A stretch of 64,000 nucleotides of DNA from Azospirillum sp. OGB3 (GCF_014192915.1 NZ_JACHYN010000005.1:363808-427807); one strand, 5' to 3'; positions 37,037 through 46,306 are shown, counted from the stretch's first letter. Numbers and translations are program-made. Notes: generated from the letters alone by a model not told the origin.

Positions 37037-38497
37037 TCAGGAGCGGCGGGGGAGGGCGATGCGGGTGCAGATGTTCTTCACCTGCGTGTAGGAGAGCAGC
37101 GCGTCGAGGCCCTTCTCGCGCCCGAAGCCGGACTTGCGGTACCCGCCGAAGGGAAGCTCCACGCCGCCGCCGGCGCCGTAGCAGTTGATGAAGATCTGCC
37201 CCGCCTTGACGGTGCGGGCCAGCCAGTTGGTGGCGCCGACGTCGCGGCCCCAGATCCCGGCGACCAGCCCATAGTCGGTCGCGTTGGCGAGCGCCGCCGC
37301 CTCCTCGACCTCGTCGAAGGGGAGGATGGTCAGAACCGGGCCGAAGATCTCCTCCCGATGGACGCGCATCTCCGGGCGCGCGCCGTCCAGCAGCGTCGGC
37401 GACACGAAGTTCCCGCGGCCGAGATCGGCGCCGGGCAGGGGAGTCCCGCCGGTGATGACCTCCGCCCCCTCGTCGCGGGCGATGCCGATGTAATCCAGCA
37501 CCTTGCCTTGCTGGGCGCGGCTGACCAGCGGGCCGATGTCCGGGTTCTGCAGGCCGGGGCCGACCTTCAGGCCATGGCAGAGCGCCGCCAGCCGGTCGAC
37601 CAGTTCGCGGTGCCGGGCGCGCTGCACCAGGACGCGCGACCCGGCCGAGCAGGTCTGGCCCGAGTTGGGAAAGGCCGCCTTCAGGAGCACCGGCAGCGCG
37701 TCGTCGAGGTCAGCGTCGGCCAGCACGATGTTCGGCGACTTGCCGCCCAGCTCCAGCAGCACCGGGACGATGTTGTCCGCCGCCGTGCGCATCACCTGGG
37801 CGCCGGTCGCGACCGACCCGGTGAAGACGACCAGATTGACGCCGGGGTGCGCGGCGAGGGCGTAACCCGCTTCCTGCCCCAGACCCGGAACGACGTTCAG
37901 CACGCCGGGCGGCAGCCCTTCCTCGTGGCAGATGCGGGTCAGCTCCAGCACGCTCAGGCAGGCCAGTTCGGCGGGCTTCAGGACCACTGTGTTGCCGGTC
38001 GCCAGCGCCGGCGCCAACCCGCGGGAGGCGATCTGCAACGGGTAGTTCCAGGGGACGATCTGCGCCGTCACGCCCAGCGGCTCGCGCACCGTGAAATCGG
38101 CGTAGTCGGGGCCGAGCGGGATGGAGCTGCCCAGCACCTTGTCGGCGACGCCGGCGTAATATTCGAAGAAGCGCGCCGCGGCGACCGCGTCGGCCTGGGC
38201 CTGCGCCAGCGGCTTGCCGGTGTCCTGGCTTTCGAGGCGGGCGAGGCGGTCCTGCTCCTCCAGGATGCGGCGGGCGATGGCGTGGAGGACGCGCCCGCGC
38301 TGCACCGGCACGCAGTCGGCCCAGCCCGGCAGAGCCGCCTGCGCGGCCCGCACGGCCTCGTCGATGTCCGACGCGCCGCCGCGGGCGATGTGTGCGAGGA
38401 CGGCGCCGTCGGCGGGATCGAGGATCTCAAGCGTCTCGCGCGAATGGGCCGGGCGCCATTGGCCGTCGATGAAGCAGTCGTAGGAAGGCAGGGACAT
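37037..38497 (-). CDS. NAD(P)-dependent aldehyde dehydrogenase (betaine-aldehyde dehydrogenase-like)
   Basis: A 486-residue aldehyde dehydrogenase with all key elements: IVPWNYPLQIASRGLAPALA (oxyanion Asn), the cofactor loop FTGSVATGAQV, the general base in LELGGKSPNIVLADADLDDA, the catalytic Cys in NSGQTCSAGSRVLVQ (about residue 285), and EEIFGPVLTILPF. It oxidises an aldehyde to a carboxylic acid in the cytoplasm. The start at 38497 (MSLPSYDCFIDGQW) gives the usual N-terminus; the ribosome site is weak. It follows the LivF gene by 71 bp and precedes the iron alcohol dehydrogenase, so alcohol-aldehyde-acid oxidation of one compound is likely. Confidence 0.92.
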   Translation of the reverse strand: MSLPSYDCFIDGQWRPAHSRETLEILDPADGAVLAHIARGGASDIDEAVRAAQAALPGWADCVPVQRGRVLHAIARRILEEQDRLARLESQDTGKPLAQAQADAVAAARFFEYYAGVADKVLGSSIPLGPDYADFTVREPLGVTAQIVPWNYPLQIASRGLAPALATGNTVVLKPAELACLSVLELTRICHEEGLPPGVLNVVPGLGQEAGYALAAHPGVNLVVFTGSVATGAQVMRTAADNIVPVLLELGGKSPNIVLADADLDDALPVLLKAAFPNSGQTCSAGSRVLVQRARHRELVDRLAALCHGLKVGPGLQNPDIGPLVSRAQQGKVLDYIGIARDEGAEVITGGTPLPGADLGRGNFVSPTLLDGARPEMRVHREEIFGPVLTILPFDEVEEAAALANATDYGLVAGIWGRDVGATNWLARTVKAGQIFINCYGAGGGVELPFGGYRKSGFGREKGLDALLSYTQVKNICTRIALPRRS

Positions 38498-38568
38498 GGT
38501 GGGAATCCGAATCCGAGGTGGAGGGCAGAGCCGCCGGTCAGGCGGCCAATTGGGACGGGAGCCGCCGG

Positions 38569-39294
38569 TCAGGCGGCGTGGTGGGCGAGGTCGCCGCCGA
38601 GATAGGCTTCGCGGATGCGGGGGTCGCGGCGCAGCGCGGGGGCGGCGCCCTCCAGCACGATCGACCCGCCTTCCAGCACATAGGCGCGGTCGGCGATGGC
38701 CAGCGCCTGGTTGGCCATCTGCTCGACGAGCAGAATGGTCATGCCGTCCCGGCGCAGACCGACGAGCGTTCTGAAGATGTCGGCGGTGATGATGGGCGCG
38801 AGCCCGAGCGAGGGTTCGTCGAGAATCAGCAGCTTGGGTTCCGTCATCAGGGCGCGGGCGATGGCGAGCATCTGCTGTTCGCCGCCGCTCAGCGTGCCGG
38901 CGATCTGGTCGCGCCGTTCCAACAGCCGGGGGAACAGCGCGTAGAAACGGTCGATGTTGGCGGCGATCCGCTGCGGCTGAGAGCGCAGCAGATGCCCGCC
39001 GAGCAGCAGATTCTCGTGGACCGTCTGGTCGGTGAAGATCTGCCGCCCCTCCGGGGCCATGGCGACGCCCAGCGCGACGCGCTGCGGGGTGCTCAGCCCG
39101 TCGATCGGCCGGCCGTCGAAGGTCACCCGCCCCGCCGCCGGGACGAGGCCGGTGATGCCGCGCAGGAGACTGCTCTTTCCGGCGCCGTTGGCACCGATCA
39201 GGGCGACGATCTCGCCGGCCCCGACCCGGATGGACACCCCGCGCAAGGCACGGATCGGCCCATAGGAGACGCTCAGGTCGGCGACGGTCAGCAT
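38569..39294 (-). CDS. livF: Branched-chain-type ABC transporter ATP-binding protein LivF
   Basis: A 241-residue ATPase of the LivF group. Walker A is GANGAGKSS, the signature is LSGGEQQM, Walker B is KLLILDEPSLGLAP, and the C-terminus has the LivF-type EAYLGG. It acts at the inner membrane with the LivM-LivG fusion and LivH. Its start overlaps the fusion gene's stop by 7 bp, so the genes are coupled. The substrate is probably not an amino acid: the operon also encodes AtuA-like and dehydrogenase enzymes. Confidence 0.92.
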   Translation of the reverse strand: MLTVADLSVSYGPIRALRGVSIRVGAGEIVALIGANGAGKSSLLRGITGLVPAAGRVTFDGRPIDGLSTPQRVALGVAMAPEGRQIFTDQTVHENLLLGGHLLRSQPQRIAANIDRFYALFPRLLERRDQIAGTLSGGEQQMLAIARALMTEPKLLILDEPSLGLAPIITADIFRTLVGLRRDGMTILLVEQMANQALAIADRAYVLEGGSIVLEGAAPALRRDPRIREAYLGGDLAHHAA

Positions 39295-41099
39295 GCGCGC
39301 TCCTCCTTGTCAACTTCCGGCCCGTCCGGAGCCGGGCTGTCCTCGCGGCCCAGATAGGCCTCGATGACGCGGGGGTTGGTCTGGATGTCGCGGGGCCCGC
39401 CTTCGGCGATCACCACGCCCCGGTCAAGGACGACGATCTCGTCGGAGATCCTCATCACCAGGCCCATGTCGTGCTCCACCATCAGCACCGCGATGCCGAG
39501 CTGGCCGATGCGCTTGATGAGCTGCCCAAGCTCGGCGGTCTCCCGTGGGTTCAGGCCGGCGGCAGGCTCGTCCAGCAGCAGCAGGACCGGGTCTCCGGCC
39601 AGCGCGCGGGCCAGCTCGACCCGGCGTTGCAGGCCGTAGGGCAGGCTGCCGGCCAGCGCCCCGGCGTGCTCGCCCAGCCCCACGAAGTCCAGGACGGCCT
39701 TCGCCTTGGCGACGGCATCCTCCTCCCGCCCGGTCACGCTGATCCGCGCGTGGGCGCCGATCAGCACGTTGTCCAGCACCGTCATGGAGCCGAACAGGCG
39801 CAGGTTCTGGAAGGTGCGGGCGATGCCGCTGGCGGCCCGGGCGTGGGGCGCGCCGCGGGTGATGTCCTGTCCAGCCAGCCGGATGGTCCCGGAATCCGCG
39901 GTGATCACGCCGGTCAGGATGTTGATGAGGGTGCTCTTGCCGGCGCCGTTGGGACCGATCAGGGCGTGGATCCGGTGGGCGTGAAGCCGCAGCCCGACCT
40001 TGTCCGCGGTCACCACGCCGCCGAACGCCTTGCTGACGTCGGCCACCTCCAGTAGGGGGCCGGCGGACGGCTCCGCCCGGCCGCGCTCCATCGCGGTCAG
40101 CGGGGGAGTCTCCATCCCATCCAGGACCGCCATCCGGCGAGGCAGGACGCGCGCGATCGCGCCGGCGACGCCCGTCGGCATCAGGTAGAGCGCGAACAGC
40201 AGCATCGCGCCGTAGATGAAGTGCTGCACCGACGGCCATTGCGCCAGGAACACCTCGGTCATCGTGAGGATCGCCGCACCGGCGATGGGACCGTAGATGT
40301 TGCCGGCCCCGCCCAGCAGCACCAGCAGAAGGATGAAGACCGACAGGTGGAAGGTCACGAAGTCGGAATTGAAATACTGGTTCTGCTGCGCCACCAGCGC
40401 GCCGCCCAGCCCGCACAGCGCGGCGGCCAGAACGAAGGCGAGCGTCTTGTAACGGTAAACCGAGATGCCCGCGCACTCCGCGGCGATCTCGTCGCTTTGC
40501 AGCGCCAGCAGCGCGCGCCCGAACCGCCCGTTCAGCAGATGGGACAAGGCGAGATGGACCGCCACGCCCAGCACGATCACCAGGACCACCCAATGCTTGA
40601 GCGCGAAGGGCTCGTCCCCCAGCGCCAGCGGGGCGATGCCGTAGATGCCCTGGGCGCCGCCGAACAGGTCGGTCCATTCGGTCACCAGCTTCTCCACCAC
40701 CAGCCCGAAGGCCAGCGTGACCAGGGCGAGGCTGGGTCCCTTCACCCGCAGCGACGGCAGGGCGATCAGCACGCCCACCGCGGCGGCCACCAGCGGGGCG
40801 GCGGCCAGCGCCAGCGCCGGCGGAAGCTCCAGCCGGGTCGTCAGCAGGGCCACCGTGTAGGCCCCCGCCGCGAACAGTCCCGCCTGCCCGAGCGACTTCT
40901 GCCCGGCATAACCCGCCAGCACGTTCATGCCGGAGGCGCAGATGTAGTAAACGCCGGCCATGAAAGCGACGTAGAGGTAGAAATCGTTGCTCAGCGTCAG
41001 GGCAAGCGCCACCAGCGCCGCGCCGATGCCCAGGGTCGGGGCCGCCCGCAGCAGGGCGGAGCGGCGGGCCGCCGGCCGGAGTACGGAGGCCTCCATCAT
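39288..41099 (-). CDS. LivM permease fused to LivG ATPase
   Basis: One 603-residue chain combines two normally separate subunits. Residues about 1-320 are a LivM-type permease with about nine membrane segments and the motif NVLAGYAGQKSLGQAGLFAA. Residues about 350-590 are a LivG ATPase with Walker A GPNGAGKST, IARTFQNLRLFGSMTVLDNV, signature region LPYGLQRRVELARAL and Walker B VLLLLDEPAAGLNP. Start ATG (41097-41099) overlaps the LivH stop by four bases. Such LivM-LivG fusions occur in proteobacterial Liv operons. It would serve as one half of the membrane channel and one of the two motor domains. Confidence 0.92.
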   Translation of the reverse strand: MMEASVLRPAARRSALLRAAPTLGIGAALVALALTLSNDFYLYVAFMAGVYYICASGMNVLAGYAGQKSLGQAGLFAAGAYTVALLTTRLELPPALALAAAPLVAAAVGVLIALPSLRVKGPSLALVTLAFGLVVEKLVTEWTDLFGGAQGIYGIAPLALGDEPFALKHWVVLVIVLGVAVHLALSHLLNGRFGRALLALQSDEIAAECAGISVYRYKTLAFVLAAALCGLGGALVAQQNQYFNSDFVTFHLSVFILLLVLLGGAGNIYGPIAGAAILTMTEVFLAQWPSVQHFIYGAMLLFALYLMPTGVAGAIARVLPRRMAVLDGMETPPLTAMERGRAEPSAGPLLEVADVSKAFGGVVTADKVGLRLHAHRIHALIGPNGAGKSTLINILTGVITADSGTIRLAGQDITRGAPHARAASGIARTFQNLRLFGSMTVLDNVLIGAHARISVTGREEDAVAKAKAVLDFVGLGEHAGALAGSLPYGLQRRVELARALAGDPVLLLLDEPAAGLNPRETAELGQLIKRIGQLGIAVLMVEHDMGLVMRISDEIVVLDRGVVIAEGGPRDIQTNPRVIEAYLGREDSPAPDGPEVDKEERAC

Positions 41100-41992
41100 A
41101 CCTTTTCCACCAGCTTCCGGCCGAACAGGCCGTTGGGCGCCATGGCCAGCACCAGGATGACCAGGAGAAAGACCATGATTTCCCGCCATTGCGCGCTCCA
41201 CAGGGCCGTGAGGGACTCCACCAGACCGATCAGCAGGCCGCCGGCCATGCAGCCGCGCGGGTTGGTCAGACCGCCGATGATCGCCGCGGAGAAGCCCTTC
41301 AGGGCGATGATGACCCCCATGAAGAGGGAGGCCGACAGGATCGGCGCGACCAGCACCCCGCTCAGCCCGGCCAGCGCCGAGCTGGCGAGGAAGGCCATCG
41401 CCATGACGCGGGGCACGTCGATGCCCATCAGCGCGGCGGCGTCGCGGTTCAGCGCCACCGCCCGCATGCAGCGGCCGATGGCCGTGCGACGCATGGCGAG
41501 GTCGAACGCCCCCAGGATGGCGAAGGCGAGGACCAGCACCACCAGCTCCTGCGAGCGGAAGCCGGCCTCGCCGACGCGGAACACCTCGTCGCCGAAGGGG
41601 GCGGGCAGCATCCGCGCCCCCAGCCCCCACACCGACAGGGCGGCGCTTTGCAGGACGATGCCGAAGCCGATCGTGCTGACCACCCAGGACATGCCCGGCT
41701 TGCCGGCGAAGGGCCGGATCGCCGCCAGATAGAGCGGCAGCCCCAGCACCCCCATCGCCAGCGCCGCGGCGACCGCCGCCAGCGCGTAGAGCCAGACATA
41801 GCCGACCGCGTCGGCCCCGAGCGCCGCGGTGAGCACCCCCACCGTTCCCAGCCCGACGAAGGCGCCGACCGACACGAAGTCACCCTGCGCGAAGTTCAGC
41901 GTCCGCGTGGTGGTGTAGGTCAGGTTGAAGCCGAGGGCGATCAGGGCGTAGACGCTGCCCAGCGTCAGCCCGCCGATGATGGCTTGCAGCAT
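41096..41992 (-). CDS. livH: Branched-chain-type ABC transporter permease LivH
   Basis: A 298-residue inner-membrane permease with about eight hydrophobic helices. Family motifs are GLTLGSVYALIALGFNLTYT at the N-terminus, RTLNFAQGDFVSVGAF, and the EAA-like coupling region IGRCMRAVALNRDAAALMGI. It pairs with the LivM half of the fusion gene directly downstream, which it overlaps by 4 bp, and lies 32 bp after the binding-protein gene. Confidence 0.93.
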   Translation of the reverse strand: MLQAIIGGLTLGSVYALIALGFNLTYTTTRTLNFAQGDFVSVGAFVGLGTVGVLTAALGADAVGYVWLYALAAVAAALAMGVLGLPLYLAAIRPFAGKPGMSWVVSTIGFGIVLQSAALSVWGLGARMLPAPFGDEVFRVGEAGFRSQELVVLVLAFAILGAFDLAMRRTAIGRCMRAVALNRDAAALMGIDVPRVMAMAFLASSALAGLSGVLVAPILSASLFMGVIIALKGFSAAIIGGLTNPRGCMAGGLLIGLVESLTALWSAQWREIMVFLLVILVLAMAPNGLFGRKLVEKV

Positions 41993-42024
41993 GGGTCACC
42001 CTCCGTGACGGTTCGCGGGCCGCG

Positions 42025-43266
42025 TCACTTCTTGAAGTCCGCCGGTTGCAGCCCGGCCAGCACCGGGTCGTTGAAATCGACGACCTTGCCGTCCTTCCAG
42101 CGCGACCAGTGGTAGTCCGCGGCCGTCAGCCCCTCGTGCTGGGTGGCGGAGAAGGGCTTGTCGTAGGTCTTGACCATGCCGGCGACCGGCTTGTTCAGGG
42201 ATTCCAGCGCGGCGCGCACCGCCTCGCCCTTGGTGTCGCCGGCCTGCTCGGCCGCCGCGGCCCACAGCAGGACGGTGTCATAGGCCTGCGAGGCCGCCCA
42301 GAACATCGACGGGTTGGCCAGCTTCGGCCCGATCCGTGCGAACAGCGATTCCGCTTCCGCCGACTTGCGCTCGCTGGAGGTGGTCAGGAAGACCGGCCAT
42401 TCCATCAGCTTCGGCCCCGCGACCTCGGGGAAGCCGCTGAAGGACGCCGCCCAGGTGGTGAAGACCTTCGGGAAGTAGTCCAGTTTCTCCATGCTGCGCA
42501 CGAGATGCCCGAGCGGGGCCGCCTGCGCCCAGACCACCAGCGTGTCCGCTCCCGCCGCCTTGGCCTTGGACAGTTGCGAGGTCATATCGGTGTCGCGGGC
42601 GTCGAACTTCTCGATGGACACCGGCTTCATGTCGTGCAGCGCCGCGATCTGCTCCAGATCCTTCAGCCCCGCCTGTCCGTAGCCGGTCGTCTCCACGAAG
42701 AAGCCGACCGCCTTCGCCTCGGGGTTCTTCTTCACGTAGGCCAGCAGGGCGGAGGCCTGCTCGCGGTCCACCATGGAGACGCGGAACAGGTAGTTGCCGC
42801 TGGACGGCCCTTCGGTGATGGCCGTGCTCGACGCGCTGGAGACCAGCACCGGCATGCGCTTCTGGTTGGCGATGTGCTTCCAGGCCAGGGCGTTGCCCGA
42901 ATTGGTCGGGCCGAAGACGACCGAGACCTTCTCGCGGTCGATCAGGTCGGTCATGTTCTGGATCGCCTTGGGCGGCTGGCCCAGGTCGTCGCGGACCAGG
43001 AACTCCAGGGGACGGCCCAACACGCCGCCGCGCTTGTTGATGTCCTCCACGGCGGCGCCGATGCCGAGCACGCCGATCTGCCCCGATTCCGCCGACGGCG
43101 AACCGGAGATGTCGCCGTTGTAGGCGATCTTGATCGGGTCGGCGGCCTGGGCCTGAAGCGATGCGGTCATCAGGACGGCGGCGGCGGCTCCCAGGAGCGC
43201 CGTCAGGCGCGGGCGCGCGGGCGCCGTGTTGTTGGACGCCGTGCCGGTGGACGTTGTATTTTTCAT
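42025..43266 (-). CDS. Liv-type periplasmic substrate-binding protein
   Basis: A 413-residue binding protein of the LivJ-like (peripla_BP_6) family. The signal peptide covers PRLTALLGAAAAVLMTASLQ with cleavage near AQAAD, preceded by a Thr/Asn-rich N-region. The mature protein starts IKIAYNGDISGSPSAESGQI and has the VVFGPTNSGNALAWKHIANQ and SSASSTAITEGPSSG segments that line the ligand cleft. A GGAGGGGAAC site precedes the ATG at 43266, which overlaps the stop of the small AtuA-associated gene by 4 bp. The ligand is unknown; the operon suggests a terpenoid or branched acid or alcohol and not an amino acid. Confidence 0.9.
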   Translation of the reverse strand: MKNTTSTGTASNNTAPARPRLTALLGAAAAVLMTASLQAQAADPIKIAYNGDISGSPSAESGQIGVLGIGAAVEDINKRGGVLGRPLEFLVRDDLGQPPKAIQNMTDLIDREKVSVVFGPTNSGNALAWKHIANQKRMPVLVSSASSTAITEGPSSGNYLFRVSMVDREQASALLAYVKKNPEAKAVGFFVETTGYGQAGLKDLEQIAALHDMKPVSIEKFDARDTDMTSQLSKAKAAGADTLVVWAQAAPLGHLVRSMEKLDYFPKVFTTWAASFSGFPEVAGPKLMEWPVFLTTSSERKSAEAESLFARIGPKLANPSMFWAASQAYDTVLLWAAAAEQAGDTKGEAVRAALESLNKPVAGMVKTYDKPFSATQHEGLTAADYHWSRWKDGKVVDFNDPVLAGLQPADFKK

Positions 43267-43607
43267 GGGCGTTCCCCTCCATGTTGGTTGTTCTGCCGGT
43301 TGCGGTTCGGCAGTTCGAGGTCGAGCAGGGCGGAACTCAGCGCCTTGCCGTGGGCGTCCAGGGCGAGCGAGCGGGTGACCCCGCCGCCGAGCGCCCCGGT
43401 CAGCACGAAGTTGAGCGCCCCCAGGGTCGGCAGCTCGTAGCGGGTCACCGTTCCGGTCACGATTCCCTGGAAATGCGTGGCGACGCTCTGGGCCGTCAGA
43501 TGCTCCGCCAGGAACGGGTAGTCGGTCTCGTCCAACGCGATGACCGAGATATTGGAGATGTTGCCCTTGTCGCCGGAGCGGGCGTGCGCGATGTCCCGGA
43601 GTTTCAT
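43263..43607 (-). CDS. AtuA-associated small protein
   Basis: A 114-residue cytoplasmic protein beginning MKLRDIAHARSGDKGNISNI, the conserved start of the small domain found fused to, or encoded next to, AtuA/DUF1446 proteins (usual pattern ARSGDKGNxxNIG). It lies 3 bp downstream of the AtuA-like gene and overlaps the binding-protein start by 4 bp. It probably forms a complex with the AtuA-like protein; its biochemical role is not established. Confidence 0.83.
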   Translation of the reverse strand: MKLRDIAHARSGDKGNISNISVIALDETDYPFLAEHLTAQSVATHFQGIVTGTVTRYELPTLGALNFVLTGALGGGVTRSLALDAHGKALSSALLDLELPNRNRQNNQHGGERP

Positions 43608-43610
43608 GGC

Positions 43611-44945
43611 TTACGCCTCCAGCAGGGTGACCGTGGTGCGCACGGCGCTTTCCGGCAGCAGGGCAGACGCGACGGCGACGATCTCGCGCGCCGACTTCCA
43701 GGCGCCGCCGCCGCCAGCCGGACCGTTGGTGTAGAGCGTTTCGACCTCGTTTCCGATCCGGGCCGCCTCCTCCAGCGTGGCCGTCCGCCCGGCCACCCGC
43801 AGGCGGACCTCGTAGGGCGTGTGGCCGCGTGACCGCCGGTCGCCGTGCAGCGCGTCGAGGCCGATCAGGTCGAACCGCAGCTCCTCGGCCCGCACGCCGG
43901 TCAGGGCCAGCCGGTCGCGGACGATCTCCAGCGCGAGCCGCCCGCGCTCGACCGCTCCCGGTCCGGCGTAGGAGATCTGCCCCTCGCCGATGCAGCTGTC
44001 GATGTAGCCGATGGACAGCTTCAGAAGCCCGGTCCGCGCGGCGCCGCGCCCGCCATGGACGCGCACCCGGTCCGGCCCGTCGCCCTCGACGCGGGCGGCG
44101 GAGAAGTCGGCGACCACGTCCGGCTGGTAGTAGCGGGCAGGGTCGTGGATCTCGTAGAGCAGTTGCTCCTTCACCGTCGCCGGCGTGACGCAGCCTCCCG
44201 TCTCCGGCAGCTTGGTCAGGAGGAGCGTGCCGTCGGCGAGGATTTCGCCGATGGGAAAGCCCAGCCGGGCCAGTTCCGGCACGTCCTTGACGCCGGGGTC
44301 CGCGAAATAGCCGCCGGTCACCTGCCCGGCGCATTCCAGCAGATGGCCGGCCATGGTGCCGCGCCCCAGCGCGTCCCAATCGTCCATCCGCCAGCCGAAT
44401 TCATGGACCATCGGAGCGAGGAACAAGGCCGGGTCGGCGGCCCGTCCGGTGATGACCACGTCGGCGTGGGCGGCCAGCGCCTCGACGATGGGGCCGGCTC
44501 CGATGTAGGCGTTGGCCGAAATCACGCGGTCGCCGAGACCGCGCAGGGTGCCGCCGTCCTCCAGAGCGACGTCGAGTTCCCGCGCGGCCGCCAGCACGTC
44601 GTCCCCGGTCACGGCGGCGATCCGCAGCCCGTCCAGCCCAAGGGAGCGGGCGACGGCCCGCGTCGCCTCGGCGGCGCCGAGCGGGTTGGCCGCTCCCATG
44701 TTGGTGATCAGCCGCACCCCGTTGCGCCGGCAGGCGCCGAGCACGGCGGTCATGCGGACCGTCAGCAGCGGGTCGTAGCCCCCGGCGGGGTCGCGTTGCC
44801 GCGCCTGCTGGGCCAGGGCGATCGTCCGCTCGGCAAGGCATTCGAAGACGAGGTAGTCAAGGCCGCCCCGTTCCGCGAGATCGATTGCCGGTTCGATGCG
44901 GTCGCCGGAATAGCCGGCGCCGGAACCGATCCTGATGCGGTGCAT
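43611..44945 (-). CDS. Acyclic terpene utilization AtuA family protein (DUF1446)
   Basis: A 444-residue cytoplasmic protein of the AtuA/DUF1446 family. Recognisable segments are RIGSGAGYSGDRIEPAIDLA at the N-terminus, NGVRLITNMGAANPLGAAEA, VVITGRAADPALFLAPMVHE and HLLECAGQVTGGYFADPG. In Pseudomonas the family is linked to catabolism of citronellol/geraniol-type acyclic terpenes, although the reaction is not known. It is the first gene of the minus-strand operon that continues through Liv transport to the two dehydrogenases, and it is divergent from the LysR gene. No geranyl-CoA carboxylase genes are present, so true terpene degradation is uncertain. Confidence 0.88.
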   Translation of the reverse strand: MHRIRIGSGAGYSGDRIEPAIDLAERGGLDYLVFECLAERTIALAQQARQRDPAGGYDPLLTVRMTAVLGACRRNGVRLITNMGAANPLGAAEATRAVARSLGLDGLRIAAVTGDDVLAAARELDVALEDGGTLRGLGDRVISANAYIGAGPIVEALAAHADVVITGRAADPALFLAPMVHEFGWRMDDWDALGRGTMAGHLLECAGQVTGGYFADPGVKDVPELARLGFPIGEILADGTLLLTKLPETGGCVTPATVKEQLLYEIHDPARYYQPDVVADFSAARVEGDGPDRVRVHGGRGAARTGLLKLSIGYIDSCIGEGQISYAGPGAVERGRLALEIVRDRLALTGVRAEELRFDLIGLDALHGDRRSRGHTPYEVRLRVAGRTATLEEAARIGNEVETLYTNGPAGGGGAWKSAREIVAVASALLPESAVRTTVTLLEA

Positions 44946-45130
44946 CGACGGTCCTCAGCGCGGCGAAGGGACGGCGTGGGACGCGGCGGCGCCCATGGCG
45001 GCTCGGGTGCCGCCGGTGATCGAGGCTGGCATGGTCTCCCCCCTGCATTCTTGTTCGTTCCGGTTCAGCCGCTCCGGCGCGTCGCACCGGCGGGGATGAA
45101 TTCCGCTGTATGCAGATCATCCTTGCCGAG

Positions 45131-45162
45131 ATTGTTCGTGCAAACAATTGAATTGATTCAAT
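45131..45162. promoter_or_regulatory. Two overlapping palindromes in the AtuA/LysR divergent promoter
   Basis: ATTGTT-N6-AACAAT spans 45131-45148 and ATTGAATTGATTCAAT spans 45147-45162; both are perfect inverted repeats and they share two bases. They lie 20-50 bp upstream of the LysR start, in the short AT-rich part of the 237-bp divergent region. The first contains a T-N11-A spacing typical of LysR boxes. They are good candidates for binding of the adjacent regulator; this is inference. Confidence 0.6.
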
Positions 45163-45182
45163 CCCAGTAATAGAGTTGAGCT

Positions 45183-46097
45183 ATGGATCTCAGCCTCCGC
45201 CAGATACGCGCCTTCCTCGCCGCCGCGCAGACCCGCAGTTTCACGCGGGCGGCGGAGTCGCTGCACGTCGCCCAGCCGACCCTGACGGTGCAGATCCGGC
45301 GGCTGGAGGAAGCCCTGGCGGTCAAGCTGTTCGACCGCAACACCCGCTCCGTCGAGCTGACCCGCATCGGCAGCGAACTGCTGCCGGTCTTCCAGCGCAT
45401 GGTCCACGACCTGGACGCCGTGGTGGTCGACACGCATGAGATCGCCGCCATGCGGCGCGGGGTGGTGCGCGTGGCGGCGCTGCCGACCATAGCGGCGGGC
45501 GTGCTGCCCGACGCCATCCAGTCCTTCCGTGAACGTCATCCCGGCGTGACCTTCGTTTTGAAGGACGTCATCGCCAGCCGCGTGCTCGGGCTCGTCCGGT
45601 CAGAGGAGGTGGACCTGGGGATCACAGGGGGCGAGGCGAAGGGACAGGACATCGACACGGTGCTGGAGGTGCGCGACCGGATGCACATCGTCTTCCCGAA
45701 GGGCCATGCCGTCGGCGATCTTCCGCGGGTGACCATCGAGACGCTGGCCGAAGTGCCGCTGGTGCTGATGGACCCGGCGACCAGCGTCCGGGAGATCGTC
45801 GACGAGGCGTTCCTGTCCGCTGGACGGATCGCCAAGCCGGTTTGCGAGGCGACCTACATGATGACAGCCATCGCGATGGTGCGGGCGGGGCTGGGATTGA
45901 CGATCCTGCCGGGCTCCGCGCGCGAGATCGCCGCGGAACCGGCATTGCGCTCGCGTCCCATTGACATGTTCGGGTTTTCCCGTCCCGTCAGGGTCATCCG
46001 CAAGACGGGGCGGTCGCTGCCGCCGCTGGCCGGAGCGTTCCTCGATCACCTCTGCTGTGTTCTCAACGATTGCCGGATGTTTCACCGGGTGGGGTGA
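45183..46097 (+). CDS. LysR family transcriptional regulator
   Basis: A 304-residue LysR-type regulator. The N-terminal winged helix-turn-helix is clear (LRQIRAFLAAAQTRSFTRAA, LHVAQPTLTVQIRRLEE, KLFDRNTRSVELTRIG). The C-terminal two-lobed effector domain starts near VVRVAALPTIAAGVLPDAIQ and includes the GLGLTILPGSA hinge segment. It is divergent from the AtuA/Liv/dehydrogenase operon and is expected to activate it in response to a pathway metabolite. The ATG at 45183 is directly downstream of a GTTGAGCT ribosome-site candidate and close to the palindromes, suggesting autoregulation. Confidence 0.92.
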   Translation: MDLSLRQIRAFLAAAQTRSFTRAAESLHVAQPTLTVQIRRLEEALAVKLFDRNTRSVELTRIGSELLPVFQRMVHDLDAVVVDTHEIAAMRRGVVRVAALPTIAAGVLPDAIQSFRERHPGVTFVLKDVIASRVLGLVRSEEVDLGITGGEAKGQDIDTVLEVRDRMHIVFPKGHAVGDLPRVTIETLAEVPLVLMDPATSVREIVDEAFLSAGRIAKPVCEATYMMTAIAMVRAGLGLTILPGSAREIAAEPALRSRPIDMFGFSRPVRVIRKTGRSLPPLAGAFLDHLCCVLNDCRMFHRVG

Positions 46098-46193
46098 ACG
46101 GAGCTTACCCCTGAAGCGATGGTTTTCCTGCATAGGAAGCAGGAATCCTTACTCCCTCATGGGTTCCGTCGGTCCGGAGCCGGCGCGGCGCCT

Positions 46194-46306
46194 CGGCCCG
46201 CTCGCAGGACCAGTCGTGGCGTTCGGATTTGTCGAAGACCGGGATGTATGGCTCGATTCCACACTCATGGACCAACCAGCCGAGCATATCGGACGCCTCG
46301 AAAAAC
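46194..46306 (-). pseudogene. IS1182-like transposase fragment
   Basis: The minus-strand reading ASDMLGWLVHECGIEPYIPV followed by FDKSERHDWS matches an internal block of IS1182-family transposases (usual form WLVHERGIEPHIPVFDKS, recalled from the family). It is cut at 46306 by the IS6 inverted repeat and lost at its other side. It is a broken piece with no function expected. Confidence 0.6.
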
